Below, piece after piece: positions 27,537-37,526 of a stretch of DNA of 64,000 nt. The stretch is taken from positions 124,001 through 188,000 of the forward strand of contig NZ_JACJRU010000009.1 of the NCBI RefSeq assembly GCF_014697425.1. Reading direction: 5' to 3'. The DNA is from Nostoc sp. FACHB-110 (GTDB lineage Bacteria > Cyanobacteriota > Cyanobacteriia > Cyanobacteriales > Nostocaceae). Under the pieces are notes generated by a model. That model saw only the letters and a program-made list of their open reading frames with translations, was not told the origin of the DNA and made no database searches. The position numbers and the translations under genes were made by a program. How positions within the stretch are numbered: the first letter of the stretch is position 1; the number at the start of each line of letters is the position of its first letter.

Positions 27537-28106
27537 ATGAACAGACCACGTAGCACCCACGTAGACCAAGCAATTATTGAAGCGACTCTAGACTTACTAG
27601 CAGAAATTGGCTACCAAAGTATGAGCATAGAAGCGATCGCCTCCCGTGCTGGTGTAGGTAAAACGACAATTTATCGGCGTTATACTTCTAAAGAAGAATT
27701 AGTCGCAGATGCGATTGAAAGTCTGCGAGAAGATGTCTCGATACCCGATAGTGGCAGTTTTTGGGGAGATATGGATATCGTCATTGAGAATGCAGCAAAA
27801 ATAATCCAGAGTCCCCTAGGCAGACAAACACTGGCTTTAATTATCAGTACAGCATCAAGTAATCCGCAGTTTGCCCAAGTCTATTGGAAAAAATATACCC
27901 AACCGCGACGTGATGCTTTTGCCAAAGTCATGGAACGTGCCAAAGCTAGAGGCGAAATTCAAGCGGATGCTGATATTGACTTAATTATTGACCTAGTGAG
28001 TGGGTCGCTTTATTATGCACTCGTCTTTAAACCGTCACCACAACCATTAACAATCTATATGCGACAGACTCTAGAACTGATAATTAAAGGTGTGGGTACT
28101 GATTAA
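27537..28106 (+). CDS. TetR/AcrR-family transcriptional regulator
   Basis: A 189-residue regulator. The N-terminal helix-turn-helix is clear (ATLDLLAEIGYQSMSIEAIASRAGVGKTTIYRRY split across residues 17-50), followed by a ligand-binding helical domain of the AcrR C-terminal type. It is divergent from the EmrB-type pump and most likely represses it, and perhaps itself, through the palindrome at 27374-27390. A pyrimidine-rich repeat array stands directly in front of the start codon with no Shine-Dalgarno, so translation may be weak. Confidence 0.93.
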   Translation: MNRPRSTHVDQAIIEATLDLLAEIGYQSMSIEAIASRAGVGKTTIYRRYTSKEELVADAIESLREDVSIPDSGSFWGDMDIVIENAAKIIQSPLGRQTLALIISTASSNPQFAQVYWKKYTQPRRDAFAKVMERAKARGEIQADADIDLIIDLVSGSLYYALVFKPSPQPLTIYMRQTLELIIKGVGTD

Positions 28107-28252
28107 CTATACTGATATTTCAGGCTCTACTTACGTATTGATGCAAATCTGCAAGCGACTTAGTATTAAATCTTTATAATTTTAAAGGAACTATGTTGAT
28201 AGCAAGATTGCTTTGATCCTGATGAATTTAGCGACAAAACTGCAACAACGCA

Positions 28253-28612
28253 CTAATCTTTAATTTCTCCTGGTGTCTCTTGTTGCAGTATGGCATGGCA
28301 ATATTGAAGTAATGTAGTGAGGCGATCGCCAATGTTCTTCAGTCTCACTTGTGCCGTAGCAGCTTGCCGCGACCCCTGAAAAAACATAACATCAATTTCT
28401 AACAAACGCAGCTGTTTGCTAATTTCTGTCCGGTAAGATTGCTCTTTTGAGTCTTGGACTGCTAAAGGCACAATATCTCTTTGAAACAACGGCTGCAATT
28501 GGGCAACACGCTGCTTCAACAAGGCTGTGTCAGTTTCAGTCGCAGTCACATCAGAACGTAACTGTACTAGTAAATCTACTAGTGCTTGATATTTCTCAGA
28601 ATTTAAAGACAT
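28253..28612 (-). CDS. patD: Heterocyst frequency control protein PatD-like
   Basis: A 119-residue, all-helical soluble protein with two coiled-coil-like helices. The pattern LLVQLRSDV...LKQRVAQLQPLFQRDIVPL and YRTEISKQLRLLEIDVMFFQGSRQ...RLKNIGDRLTTLLQYCHAIL agrees with what I remember of the PatD family, which in Anabaena moderates the proportion of vegetative cells that become heterocysts. I assign it from memory of the sequence pattern. If correct, it marks this organism as heterocyst-forming. It is divergent from the (p)ppGpp enzyme gene, with 289 bases between. I found no good NtcA site in that spacer. Confidence 0.65.
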   Translation of the reverse strand: MSLNSEKYQALVDLLVQLRSDVTATETDTALLKQRVAQLQPLFQRDIVPLAVQDSKEQSYRTEISKQLRLLEIDVMFFQGSRQAATAQVRLKNIGDRLTTLLQYCHAILQQETPGEIKD

Positions 28613-28829
28613 CGAGTGCCATTTAAGATAGTATTAATGACAAGAAATTTTTCTTCTACAATATATCTTCTTAAACTATTATCACTTCGCAAGCTTCAAA
28701 GCAGGATTTGAGGCTTAGTTTTTCATCTTTTGATTTTCCAGTTTATTATCCGAGAAAATCAAAGACGAAGAAATAACTTAGGCAATTTAACAATTATCCT
28801 GACATTGCATTTAACGCCCCATCAGGGCC

Positions 28830-28855
28830 ACAGCATCATTCCCAGGAAATGCTGT
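28830..28855. promoter_or_regulatory. Small hairpin upstream of the (p)ppGpp enzyme gene
   Basis: Arms ACAGCAT (28830-28836) and ATGCTGT (28849-28855) pair perfectly around a 12-base loop. It could lie in the 5' leader of the gene starting at 28902. Function unknown. Confidence 0.4.
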
Positions 28856-28901
28856 AAATTTTGTCCATAGTTTACTTACCTACTTAGCGACCATCTCTTG
28901 T

Positions 28902-31163
28902 ATGAGCGGCACAGCGACTAGTACTACAATTGACGTTACACTCCCAGAATGGCTCAACAAATGTTTAAGAGAGTCATCACCTAGGAGTGAAACAGAAGAT
29001 GACCGAAGGCAAAATGATGCCTCGTTAATCTGTCGAGCATTTGAATTTGCCTATCAACTGCATCAGGGACAATCTCGCAAATCGGGAGAACCGTATATTT
29101 GTCATCCCGTAGCTGTAGCTGGTTTGCTACGCGACTTAGGGGGTAGTCCTGCTATGATAGCAGCTGGATTTCTTCATGATGTAGTTGAAGATACAGATGT
29201 CACAATTGAAGAAATCGAAGAGCGATTTGGTGCAGAAGTACGCTGTTTAGTTGAAGGTGTCACAAAACTTTCTAAATTTAATTTTAAAAGCAAAACCGAA
29301 AGCCAAGCTGAAAATTTCCGGCGAATGTTTTTGGCAATGGCGCAAGATATCAGGGTAATTGTGGTGAAATTAGCAGACCGCTTACATAATATGCGAACCC
29401 TGCAATATATGTCAGAAGACAGCCGTCGCCGCAGCGCCCAAGAAACACGCGATATTTTTGCACCTTTAGCTAATCGTTTAGGAATTTGGCGAATTAAGTG
29501 GGAATTAGAAGATTTAGCGTTTAAGTATTTAGAACCTGACGCTTTCCGCGAAATGCAGCAGCACGTTTCGGAAAAACGCACGGCGCGAGAAGAGAAATTA
29601 GCTAAAGCTACAGAGATTTTAAGAGAACGGTTACAACAAACAGGAATTCAGTGCTTAGAAATTAGTGGTCGCCCTAAGCATCTTTATAGTATTTATCAGA
29701 AAATGCAGCGACAGCAAAAAGAATTCCATGAAATTTATGATTTGGCAGCGTTGCGAATTATTGTCCAGACTAATGAGGAATGTTATCGTGCCTTAGCTGT
29801 CGTACATGATGCTTTTCGCCCAATTCCCGGGAGATTCAAAGATTATATCGGACTACCTAAACCTAACCGCTACCAATCTTTGCATACTGGGGTGATTGGT
29901 TTAACTGGTCGTCCTTTAGAAATCCAAATTCGTACTCTAGAAATGCATCATATCGCTGAGTATGGAATTGCTGCCCATTGGAAGTATAAAGAAACAGGTG
30001 GTTCTAATACTCCTTTGACTGCTACTGATGAAAAGTTTACTTGGTTACGCCAGTTGTTGGAATGGCAAAGTGACCTGAAAGACGCGCAAGAATATTTAGA
30101 TAGCGTCAAAGATAATTTATTTGAAGATGATGTTTATGTCTTTACGCCCAAGGGTGATGTAGTTTCGCTCAATCCTGGCTCTACTAGTATAGATTTTGCC
30201 TATCGCATTCATACAGAAGTTGGCAACCATTGTGCCGGGACGAAGGTAAATGGACGGATGGTTCCTTTATCTACAAGACTGCAAAATGGCGATATTGTCG
30301 AAATTCTGACCCAAAAGAATAGCCATCCGAGTTTAGATTGGTTGAACTTTGTCAGGACTTCGACGGCAAAATATCGGATTAAACAATGGTACAAGCGATC
30401 GCGCCGCGAAGAAAATGTCACCCGTGGGCGAGAATTGTTAGAGAAAGAATTGGGTAAAACTGGTTTTGAGAACTTGCTCAAGTCAGATGCAATGCACACT
30501 GTGGCAGAAAAATGCAATTATCACAGTGTGGAAGACTTGCTAGCAGGTTTGGGTTACGGTGAAGTCACTCTCAACTTAGTACTTAATCGTTGGCGTGAAG
30601 TAGTTAAGTCCCAGCAACCTGTAACTGTTACACCACCAGTATTACCAAAAGAATCAGCGACAACCAAATCCTTACGAGATTTACCCTCCAGTTCCCGCGC
30701 CAGTGATTCTCCAATTGTGGGGGTAGAAGGGTTAGTTTATCATCTAGCCGGGTGTTGTACGCCCATTCCCGGAGAATCAATTATTGGGGTAGTGACACGC
30801 GGTAGAGGAATTTCAATTCATCGCCAAGGATGCCACAATTTGGATAATGTCGAAGGCGAGCGCCTAGTCCCTGTCAAATGGAACTCAGCCGCAGAACATA
30901 GCAACCGTCCCCACACTTACCCAGTAAATATTCAAATTGAAGCCCTTGATCGCGTAGGTGTGCTAAAAGATATTTTATCGCGTCTAAGCGACCAAGGCAT
31001 CAATGTCCGTCATGCCCAAGTGAAAACTGCTAGCGGACAACCAGCATTGATGGACTTAGGAATAGATATACGCGATCGCCCCCAACTAGAACAAGTTTTT
31101 GTGCAAATTAAAAAAATGAGCGACATTATCAATATCCGTCGTGTCGGTCAGGCTGAGGAGTGA
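28902..31163 (+). CDS. spoT: Bifunctional (p)ppGpp synthetase/hydrolase, RelA/SpoT homologue
   Basis: Stringent-response enzyme of 753 residues that makes and degrades (p)ppGpp. The hydrolase domain has the HD pair at His92-Asp93 (LHDVVEDTDV) and looks complete. The synthetase domain has GRPKHLYSIYQKM, YDLAALRIIV and the GLPKPNRYQSLHTGV loop. The TGS domain begins at VYVFTPKGDVVSL (about 410), then helical and zinc-finger-type regions including VYHLAGCCTPIPGESI, and the C-terminal ACT domain (about 675-745). Both activities are therefore expected. Cyanobacteria usually have a single long Rsh of this type. Confidence 0.95.
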   Translation: MSGTATSTTIDVTLPEWLNKCLRESSPRSETEDDRRQNDASLICRAFEFAYQLHQGQSRKSGEPYICHPVAVAGLLRDLGGSPAMIAAGFLHDVVEDTDVTIEEIEERFGAEVRCLVEGVTKLSKFNFKSKTESQAENFRRMFLAMAQDIRVIVVKLADRLHNMRTLQYMSEDSRRRSAQETRDIFAPLANRLGIWRIKWELEDLAFKYLEPDAFREMQQHVSEKRTAREEKLAKATEILRERLQQTGIQCLEISGRPKHLYSIYQKMQRQQKEFHEIYDLAALRIIVQTNEECYRALAVVHDAFRPIPGRFKDYIGLPKPNRYQSLHTGVIGLTGRPLEIQIRTLEMHHIAEYGIAAHWKYKETGGSNTPLTATDEKFTWLRQLLEWQSDLKDAQEYLDSVKDNLFEDDVYVFTPKGDVVSLNPGSTSIDFAYRIHTEVGNHCAGTKVNGRMVPLSTRLQNGDIVEILTQKNSHPSLDWLNFVRTSTAKYRIKQWYKRSRREENVTRGRELLEKELGKTGFENLLKSDAMHTVAEKCNYHSVEDLLAGLGYGEVTLNLVLNRWREVVKSQQPVTVTPPVLPKESATTKSLRDLPSSSRASDSPIVGVEGLVYHLAGCCTPIPGESIIGVVTRGRGISIHRQGCHNLDNVEGERLVPVKWNSAAEHSNRPHTYPVNIQIEALDRVGVLKDILSRLSDQGINVRHAQVKTASGQPALMDLGIDIRDRPQLEQVFVQIKKMSDIINIRRVGQAEE

Positions 31164-31181
31164 TATGAGAGGGAAAAGTCT

Positions 31182-33326
31182 TTATCTCTCCGTGTCCTCT
31201 GTGGTTAGTTTCTCCACAACTTGTTGATAAAAAGCCTCTAAACCTGTAACACAGGCTTGGTCATCAAATAACAGGTGATGACGCTGACTCATTTGTTCGG
31301 CTATATTTTTGCGCCAAGTTGGGTTAAGTCCTAATTTGACAGCAATATCAATATACTCCGCCTCATCTTTGGCGATGGTATCTGTCACTCCTAGCAATTT
31401 CAAGAAGCTGTCAGAGTGTCGACCACGCATAAATTCTCCTGGACAGGTAACAATGGGGAGATTACAAGCGATCGCTTCTAAGCTAGTATTACCACCAGAC
31501 CATGTAAAAGTATCCAAATAAACATCTGAAAGTAAATTAATCATCAAATAGTCTAAGCGTTCTGGAATACTTAAAAATACACAGTAATCTTCACTATTTA
31601 ATCCAACAGCAGCAAAAGCACGTTGAAGACGTTCTTGAAGTAAAGTACCACGCAAAAATACAAATTTAGCTTGGGGAACACGACGAGCAATTTCCGCCAA
31701 AATAAAATCATATTGTGGTAAATATTTAAACGGTGCTTGGCAACATAAATAAATTACATCTTCCTCTGCAAGCTGAAAATCTGAGCGACTTTTAATAACT
31801 GGGGGAATATAAGGTTTAGGGTAAGATACACCAATATTAGGTAATAAAATTAACTTTTCCGAATAATGTTCTTGAGCATTTTCCGGTTCCATTAATTCGC
31901 CAGATAAAAAATAATCAATAGTAGGTAAACCAGTCGTTACCGGATGTCCCCAAGCTACACATTGCACAGGCGCAAGTCGCAGTCCTGCTAATTGCATTGT
32001 TTGTGGGTTCATGCCAATTTCTGGAAATACCAAAATATGCAAATTATCAGCAATTATTTGTTCACAAATTGCTGGCAAGTTATAAGGAATATGGTGAAAA
32101 ACATCACTATATTCTTGAAATTGCTGTGTAACCGCATCTGGATCATTGCCTGTATAGTAACAGTAAATTTCAAAGTTTTGATGATGACAATAACGTAGCC
32201 AACCAGTTAACCATAATGTGCCGCTATAAGAATGTAAGAAATGAGAAACATAACCAATGCGAATTTTTTGTTGTGGCTGAAGACTAGGCCTAGATAAAGG
32301 CGCAACCCATTGGGGATAGTTAGCAGCCATAATTTCATGCACTAACTGTCCGTACTGGCTTTGTAAATCTTTATCGTTTTGCGCTTGATAAGATAGATAG
32401 AAATTAGTCAGCCTGCCTATACCAGCGAAAGCATTGATTTTTTCCTCGGGAGTATTAAGATAAGTTTCTTGAATTAAATTTTTTAACCCTTGTGTGTAGC
32501 GATGACGATAAAACGCAATTTCATCTTCATTATCATAAATACTAGGAACTGTTAAATATTTGAGGATTTTAAAAGTATAATCATCAGGCATTAACTCACA
32601 AGCTTTTTCAGCACCATTAATTGCCTCTTGAATACGTCCATGACGACGTAAATCAATAATTAAGGAAAAATGTAAAGCACCATCTATTGGATATAATTCA
32701 ATAGCTTGATATAGGGTCTGAAAATATTCATCTAGCAAGTTTAAATGGCGATGACAGTGAATTAATTGCCAATAAATTTGTAAATCAGATAATTGTAATT
32801 CTAATAGGTTTTTATATTTGGCGATCGCAGCTAGCCATTGTTTTTTTTGGTATAATCTATTACCCAAATCCCAAATAAGTTGCACTGCTGAGATATTACT
32901 AAATTCATCTATTGTATAAGCTGGAATATTATCAGCTTGTAAATAAGTTAAAGATTCCTGATTTTCATAGCTTAAAATAATTCGCGCATGAATTTGCGCA
33001 CTCATCATTTCCCACTGATAAGCGTCTAAATTATCCAGCAGCGAAATCTCACATCCTGCACTAATATCAGAATCATCTGACATGAGCAGATTCATCAATA
33101 TACCGGATAAAATTAAATTAGCTGTATCTTCAGAAATATTACTACTATCTATAATTAGTGTTATCTGGTTGCTATAGGGATGATTATTTACTACCTGAAT
33201 TACTCTTTCTAAATCTAAGCAAATAGTTTCTTCTGATTGTGACCAGTCAGGTAAAATAATTACATTGATATTATTTACATTTCCATAATCAGCATTAGAT
33301 ATTAATTCTTCTGTTGTTGTAATCAA
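31182..33326 (-). CDS. SPINDLY/OGT-type glycosyltransferase (family 41) with TPR and a novel N-terminal module
   Basis: Soluble glycosyltransferase of about 714 residues. The C-terminal half is the family 41 catalytic region (RIGYVSHFLHSYSGTLW, then FPEIGMNPQTMQLAGLRLAPVQCVAWGHP and the EAIACNLPIVTCPGEFMRGRHS box). A TPR-like helical region lies before it. The first ~130 residues form a module that recurs at the end of the upstream gene (about 49% identical). The frame is open to TTG at 33380, but the TTG at 33326 has an AGAGGAG site 8 bases before it and is the likely start. The final residues LTTEDTER derive from a CTCTGTG-type repeat (31182-31212). It probably glycosylates proteins or a surface polymer. 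Confidence 0.85.
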   Translation of the reverse strand: MITTTEELISNADYGNVNNINVIILPDWSQSEETICLDLERVIQVVNNHPYSNQITLIIDSSNISEDTANLILSGILMNLLMSDDSDISAGCEISLLDNLDAYQWEMMSAQIHARIILSYENQESLTYLQADNIPAYTIDEFSNISAVQLIWDLGNRLYQKKQWLAAIAKYKNLLELQLSDLQIYWQLIHCHRHLNLLDEYFQTLYQAIELYPIDGALHFSLIIDLRRHGRIQEAINGAEKACELMPDDYTFKILKYLTVPSIYDNEDEIAFYRHRYTQGLKNLIQETYLNTPEEKINAFAGIGRLTNFYLSYQAQNDKDLQSQYGQLVHEIMAANYPQWVAPLSRPSLQPQQKIRIGYVSHFLHSYSGTLWLTGWLRYCHHQNFEIYCYYTGNDPDAVTQQFQEYSDVFHHIPYNLPAICEQIIADNLHILVFPEIGMNPQTMQLAGLRLAPVQCVAWGHPVTTGLPTIDYFLSGELMEPENAQEHYSEKLILLPNIGVSYPKPYIPPVIKSRSDFQLAEEDVIYLCCQAPFKYLPQYDFILAEIARRVPQAKFVFLRGTLLQERLQRAFAAVGLNSEDYCVFLSIPERLDYLMINLLSDVYLDTFTWSGGNTSLEAIACNLPIVTCPGEFMRGRHSDSFLKLLGVTDTIAKDEAEYIDIAVKLGLNPTWRKNIAEQMSQRHHLLFDDQACVTGLEAFYQQVVEKLTTEDTER

Positions 33327-33430
33327 TGTATCTACTCCTCTTGATAATTGACTGGATAAATTACAGTGAGTGCTTCGCAATTAAAGCACTCACAATAAAT
33401 TTAAAATTATTCAGTTCGTTAACTAATACT

Positions 33431-36118
33431 CTATAAAACACAGAGCCTATTAACAAATTTTTCTAGTTCACAAGCTGGTAGTGCTTCTATTTGGAGTTCT
33501 GATAAAGTAGATTTATCTTCGTGTTCTAAAATAATTCTGCTACTAATTCGAGGTAACAAAGCTTGCCATTGACTATTTTTTAAACTATCAACTAAAGAAA
33601 TTTGTAGTCCCTCACTGATATCCAAATCTTCTTCCATCAACAAATTCATTGTTACACCAGATAATAACAGTTCGGCATCCTCAATGTTGATATGACTAAT
33701 GTCAATTAATAGTGTAGTTTTATCACTATCTGGATAAGTTGCGATCGCTTTAATTACAGCTTCCAATTCTAAACCAATTGTCTCTTCAGACTGCGACCAA
33801 TCAGGAAAAACAATAACATTAATTTCCTTGAGATTGTAAGCTAATAAAGTAGCATTAATTAAAGCCGAACTGACCGTATCCGCCATCTTTGACCAAGAAA
33901 ACTTTCGCGCTTGTGCTAAACCAGCCTCGATTAATTCTTGCCGAACACTAGGCTTTTGAATATCACATAATGCAGTAGCCATCGCATCTACATCATTATC
34001 CTTAACATATATTGCTGCTTCACCTGCCACTTCGGGAATTGAAGCATTCAAAGAAGTAATTACCGGACAACCACAAGCCATTGCTTCTACAATTGGCATT
34101 CCAAAACCTTCATATTTTGAAGGATAAACTAAGGCCACAGCACCAGAATAAGCTATTGCTAACTCTTCATCACTAAGCTGCAACATATAAACGGTACTAC
34201 CCGATGTGCAAGCTCTAAATTCAGGTGCTAATATCCCACCACTGCCTGTACAAATAATATCAAAACCAGAGCTAGTAGCAAGTTGAGCAAAAGCCTTAAA
34301 GAATAAAATACTATTCTTATAACCATTACCAGCACCAACTAAAATAAAGTAAGGTTTGCTAATACCGTACTTAGCTTTAAAGGCATTAACCTCTGCTGGT
34401 TTTGCAGGCAAAAAGGTGTTGCTAACTCCACAATGAGCAACAGTAATAGACTCTAGAGAAATTTCTGGAAAATATTTTGCTAAGTCATAGGCTGTATGTT
34501 TGGAAATGGCTATATAAGCCGATGCGTGTTTAATACCTTGATGTTTTACTTGCCACATGGGATTATCCATGTTCCATTTCATGACTTCAGGAATCATGTC
34601 ATAAGCAATGAACACTGAAGGCGTTGTTAATGGAGTTGTGTAATAAGAAGAGATAAATAAATCTGCGCCTACATCATCACAAATGTGCTGAAGCATCTGT
34701 TGATCAGCCTCTGTTTTGTTATAGTCGTAGGCACGAATTGAAAGATAACGAATACCGTTAATTTTAGGTGTAGTATTAGCTCTATCTAAGACTAAAATTC
34801 GATTAGCAAAATCTGTATTTGCCCATTGTTCTAGAAGACTTCTCCAAACCCTAGCAATTCCTGTTTGATAGAGTTGAAAAAAGACTCCATCAATTAAAAT
34901 ATTCCGAGGAGGTAAAATTTTTGCTTTCTCTTTAGCTAGCCCATAAATTTTGATGGTTTCTTGGACAAATTTATCCCAACTGAATTTTTGAGCCTGTTGA
35001 ATACATTTGTTAGCTAGACTTTCTCTATATTTAGGTTCATAATATAACTTAAGTATGGCATTATTCAGCCCAGCTTGATCATTAGGGTTAAGCATAATAC
35101 CTGCATCTTCCACAACTTCAGGTAACGAAGAAGTATTAGAAGTAATAACAGGAGTTCCACATTGCATAGCCTCTAATGGTGGTAAGCCAAAACCTTCATA
35201 TAAAGATAAATATATAAAGGCCAATGCACCTGAATATAGAGGAGATAAATCTTCATCAGGAACATAACCAGTAAGAATAATTCTATGTTCTAATTCTTTT
35301 GATTTATCTAGTTCCGCAAAAATTTCGTCATATTGCCATCCTTTTGTACCTATCAATACTAAGTTCAAATTATCAATCTGATGATTTTGAATTAAGCTCA
35401 AAAAAGACCGGATGACATGAATGAGATTCTTTCTTGGCTCTAGAGTTGATACGGCCAATAAATAAGGCTGGTTTGGTATTTTATATTTTTGTTTGGTTTG
35501 ATTAATTAACTCTTGATGTTCACAAGGATAAAATTTTTCTTTGTCAGCCGCTAGATGGGTAACAAATACTTGCTCAGGCAGAATATTTTTCTCAGTTTTA
35601 TACTGGCAAATATCTTGTTTTGTTGATTCGGAAATACAGCAAATAAAATCTTTTTTTTCTATCTGATCGATAGTGTCTTTAATTATATTATCTGTCTTAA
35701 TTGTTTCCGGATCAAAATATTCCGGATACAGAATAGTTATCAAATCATAAACTGTAATAATCCTTTGAGCGAAGTAAATTTCATGGGGCAAAGGATAATA
35801 AGAGGAATGATAAATATCGATATCTAAATATTTGAGTTCTGATAATTGAAATAGCCGAAATTTCTCTGTTTCTAAATTTTGTTGTATATAAGTTTGACAG
35901 CTATCAAAAAATTCTGGACTACTAGAACATAAATATAAACAACACCGAGGTGAATTGATTAATCCCTTTAAAAGATGTTCGGTAACTCGAAAAATTCCAG
36001 TCCTAGCAGTTTCTAATAAAGTGCCTAGCCCTAATACAGAAATATCTAAGGCTATTTTTATTTGCGGTTGTTGTCTTAAATTATCTGAATAGTTCTGTAC
36101 AGGAGAAATAAATGTCAT
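33431..36118 (-). CDS. Tandem GT4 glycosyltransferase with a C-terminal module shared with the next gene
   Basis: An 895-residue protein with two complete family-4 (GT-B) glycosyltransferase units, about 20-395 and 410-765. Each has the nucleotide-sugar box: [19 protein letters not shown] in the first, [19 protein letters not shown] in the second, and each opens with a similar donor/acceptor N-domain ([11 protein letters not shown] and [11 protein letters not shown]). The last ~125 residues (from [16 protein letters not shown]) are not catalytic and match the N-terminal module of the following gene. It precedes that gene by about 100 bases on the same strand. Together they look like a polysaccharide or glycoprotein assembly unit. 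Confidence 0.9.
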   Translation of the reverse strand: MTFISPVQNYSDNLRQQPQIKIALDISVLGLGTLLETARTGIFRVTEHLLKGLINSPRCCLYLCSSSPEFFDSCQTYIQQNLETEKFRLFQLSELKYLDIDIYHSSYYPLPHEIYFAQRIITVYDLITILYPEYFDPETIKTDNIIKDTIDQIEKKDFICCISESTKQDICQYKTEKNILPEQVFVTHLAADKEKFYPCEHQELINQTKQKYKIPNQPYLLAVSTLEPRKNLIHVIRSFLSLIQNHQIDNLNLVLIGTKGWQYDEIFAELDKSKELEHRIILTGYVPDEDLSPLYSGALAFIYLSLYEGFGLPPLEAMQCGTPVITSNTSSLPEVVEDAGIMLNPNDQAGLNNAILKLYYEPKYRESLANKCIQQAQKFSWDKFVQETIKIYGLAKEKAKILPPRNILIDGVFFQLYQTGIARVWRSLLEQWANTDFANRILVLDRANTTPKINGIRYLSIRAYDYNKTEADQQMLQHICDDVGADLFISSYYTTPLTTPSVFIAYDMIPEVMKWNMDNPMWQVKHQGIKHASAYIAISKHTAYDLAKYFPEISLESITVAHCGVSNTFLPAKPAEVNAFKAKYGISKPYFILVGAGNGYKNSILFFKAFAQLATSSGFDIICTGSGGILAPEFRACTSGSTVYMLQLSDEELAIAYSGAVALVYPSKYEGFGMPIVEAMACGCPVITSLNASIPEVAGEAAIYVKDNDVDAMATALCDIQKPSVRQELIEAGLAQARKFSWSKMADTVSSALINATLLAYNLKEINVIVFPDWSQSEETIGLELEAVIKAIATYPDSDKTTLLIDISHINIEDAELLLSGVTMNLLMEEDLDISEGLQISLVDSLKNSQWQALLPRISSRIILEHEDKSTLSELQIEALPACELEKFVNRLCVL

Positions 36119-36198
36119 TTTAACAACTTAGTTTTGAATCAAAGTAGTCATTGAAGTTAATGAATTCAGTATGCTATGGCTGATAATTTAGCCAACCA

Positions 36199-36600
36199 CT
36201 ATTTATCTACTGCGCTATTACCTTGTTGCTTTTTAACCTGTTCTAAAACAGTTTTGTAATCTTGGCGTTCTGGGTGTTGTTGCACTAACTTTTCCATCAG
36301 CGCGATCGCACCTTTGGTATCCTTTAAATGCAGCCTAGCTATAGATAGTTTTTCTAAAGCAACTTGGTTATTGGGTTCCCGTTGCAAAACTAGTTCATAA
36401 CCCTGTGCTTGTTGCTTTAATTTTTCCTCAACGGATAAATTTCTTGGTTGAGATTGTTGAGATGGTTGTTGTATTAAATTTACTACGCCAAATACAGTAG
36501 AACCTAAAAATGATGCCACACCCACTACTGTTAAAATTCTTTTTTTCCGTTCAATTTGCTTTTGACGGGAAATAAAATAATCATCTCCAGAACTAGACAT
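36199..36600 (-). CDS. Small membrane-anchored TPR-like protein
   Basis: A 133-residue protein with a basic N-terminus (RQKQIERKKR), one membrane segment (about 24-45), a Gln/Pro-rich linker, and one or two TPR-like helical hairpins (YELVLQREPNNQVALEKLSIARLHL and GAIALMEKLVQQHPERQDY). It probably acts as a scaffold on the inner face or in the periplasm. It lies just upstream of the double glycosyltransferase on the same strand, about 80 bases away, and may be in that operon. Confidence 0.75.
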   Translation of the reverse strand: MSSSGDDYFISRQKQIERKKRILTVVGVASFLGSTVFGVVNLIQQPSQQSQPRNLSVEEKLKQQAQGYELVLQREPNNQVALEKLSIARLHLKDTKGAIALMEKLVQQHPERQDYKTVLEQVKKQQGNSAVDK

Positions 36601-37249
36601 ATCTTAATAGTTGCTGTTAAGAATACTGGAATCTCAGCAAGCCTCCAGTTATGAGAGTACCCAGCACTCTGGTTAAACTATCATCTAGAGAGTAAAGTTT
36701 TTCTAATTGAGACGGTGACGAAGGTAAATCCCTGGCTTAGTGGCTGTTCATCACCAGTATAAGTGCTGCTTAATTTCTACATAAAAAATTAATTATTTAT
36801 GAATTTTTGTAATAAATATCTCTATCATTGGATGTTTGCGATATCGTAAATAACGTTTGAATATATGCAGTAACCGCTCCTTAACATCTGCTTAAAAACC
36901 AAAACTAGTCCAAAATTATTGTTGTGAAACAATCAATTAAAGGCTAATGGCTGAATCTCATAGAACTTTGCCCATTCGTCGTTACTTGTGTTAATTGTTA
37001 AACCACAAGACGGCTAGTCTTTCTGAGAGCATACGCAATGGTTACTGAGTAAAATTTTTAGTTTTGTGGTGGTAATTACCGTACAAAACCGAATTTATCA
37101 GCAAATAAGTAGAGATTGTTATGGTATAGTAAAAAAGTTAAGACTAGCTTTACCAGACCAAAAGCTCTACGCATCGATAACAATTGCCAAGCGGAAAGCA
37201 GTTTTGATTAAGCATTTACCCAAACAAAAATCTGAATTGAATTTAGGTT
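36601..37249. other. Intergenic region without a convincing gene
   Basis: AT-rich stretch of about 650 bases between divergent genes. A frame with a GTG start at 37066-37293 overlaps the next gene and looks non-coding. I see no tRNA or strong hairpin. Confidence 0.5.
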
Positions 37250-37468
37250 ATGACTCAGCAAGTGATTCACCCTATGGTGAAATTGCAGCGTAACGTGCAA
37301 TCACTAGTAGAATCCAATATCATTAAACCCACTGATAGCATTTGGAAAATTGCCTTGCTCTACGGCAATGACTGGCAGCACTGGAAACAAGAACTGCTAG
37401 ACTTTGGTTTTACGACGCAAGACCCAATTAGCGAATTGCTAGCAGTTGAAGCATGGGATGAAGAATAA
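37250..37468 (+). CDS. Small DUF4327-like cyanobacterial protein
   Basis: A 72-residue soluble acidic protein. The order of features (VQSLVESNIIKPTDSIWKIALLYG, then W..WK.EL.DFGF..QDPISELLA) resembles the small DUF4327 proteins of cyanobacteria, whose function is unknown. The composition is protein-like, with a well-spaced aromatic pattern. The ATG at 37250 lacks a strong ribosome site. It is convergent with the Ser/Thr kinase gene, and a repeat-derived hairpin lies between them. Confidence 0.6.
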   Translation: MTQQVIHPMVKLQRNVQSLVESNIIKPTDSIWKIALLYGNDWQHWKQELLDFGFTTQDPISELLAVEAWDEE

Positions 37469-37469
37469 A

Positions 37470-37511
37470 GTATGAAATATGAAGTATGAAGTATGAAATT
37501 TTATACTTCAT
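37470..37511. terminator. Heptamer-repeat hairpin between convergent genes
   Basis: TATGAAA/TATGAAG units are followed by an inverted copy. Arms ATGAAGTAT (37486-37494) and ATACTTCAT (37503-37511) pair perfectly around an 8-base loop containing T's. Placed between the ends of two convergent genes, it could terminate both. Confidence 0.65.
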
Positions 37512-37526
37512 TCTTCCTCATATCTT

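Noticed and set aside
28870..28883. GTT-N8-TAC, an NtcA-like half-match before the (p)ppGpp enzyme gene
   Set aside because: It departs from GTA-N8-TAC and lies 18 bases from the start codon, too close for activation, with no matching -10 box.
37066..37293. A 75-codon GTG-started frame upstream of the small DUF4327-like gene
   Set aside because: It overlaps the better-supported gene at 37250, has no ribosome site and its composition is not protein-like in the second half.
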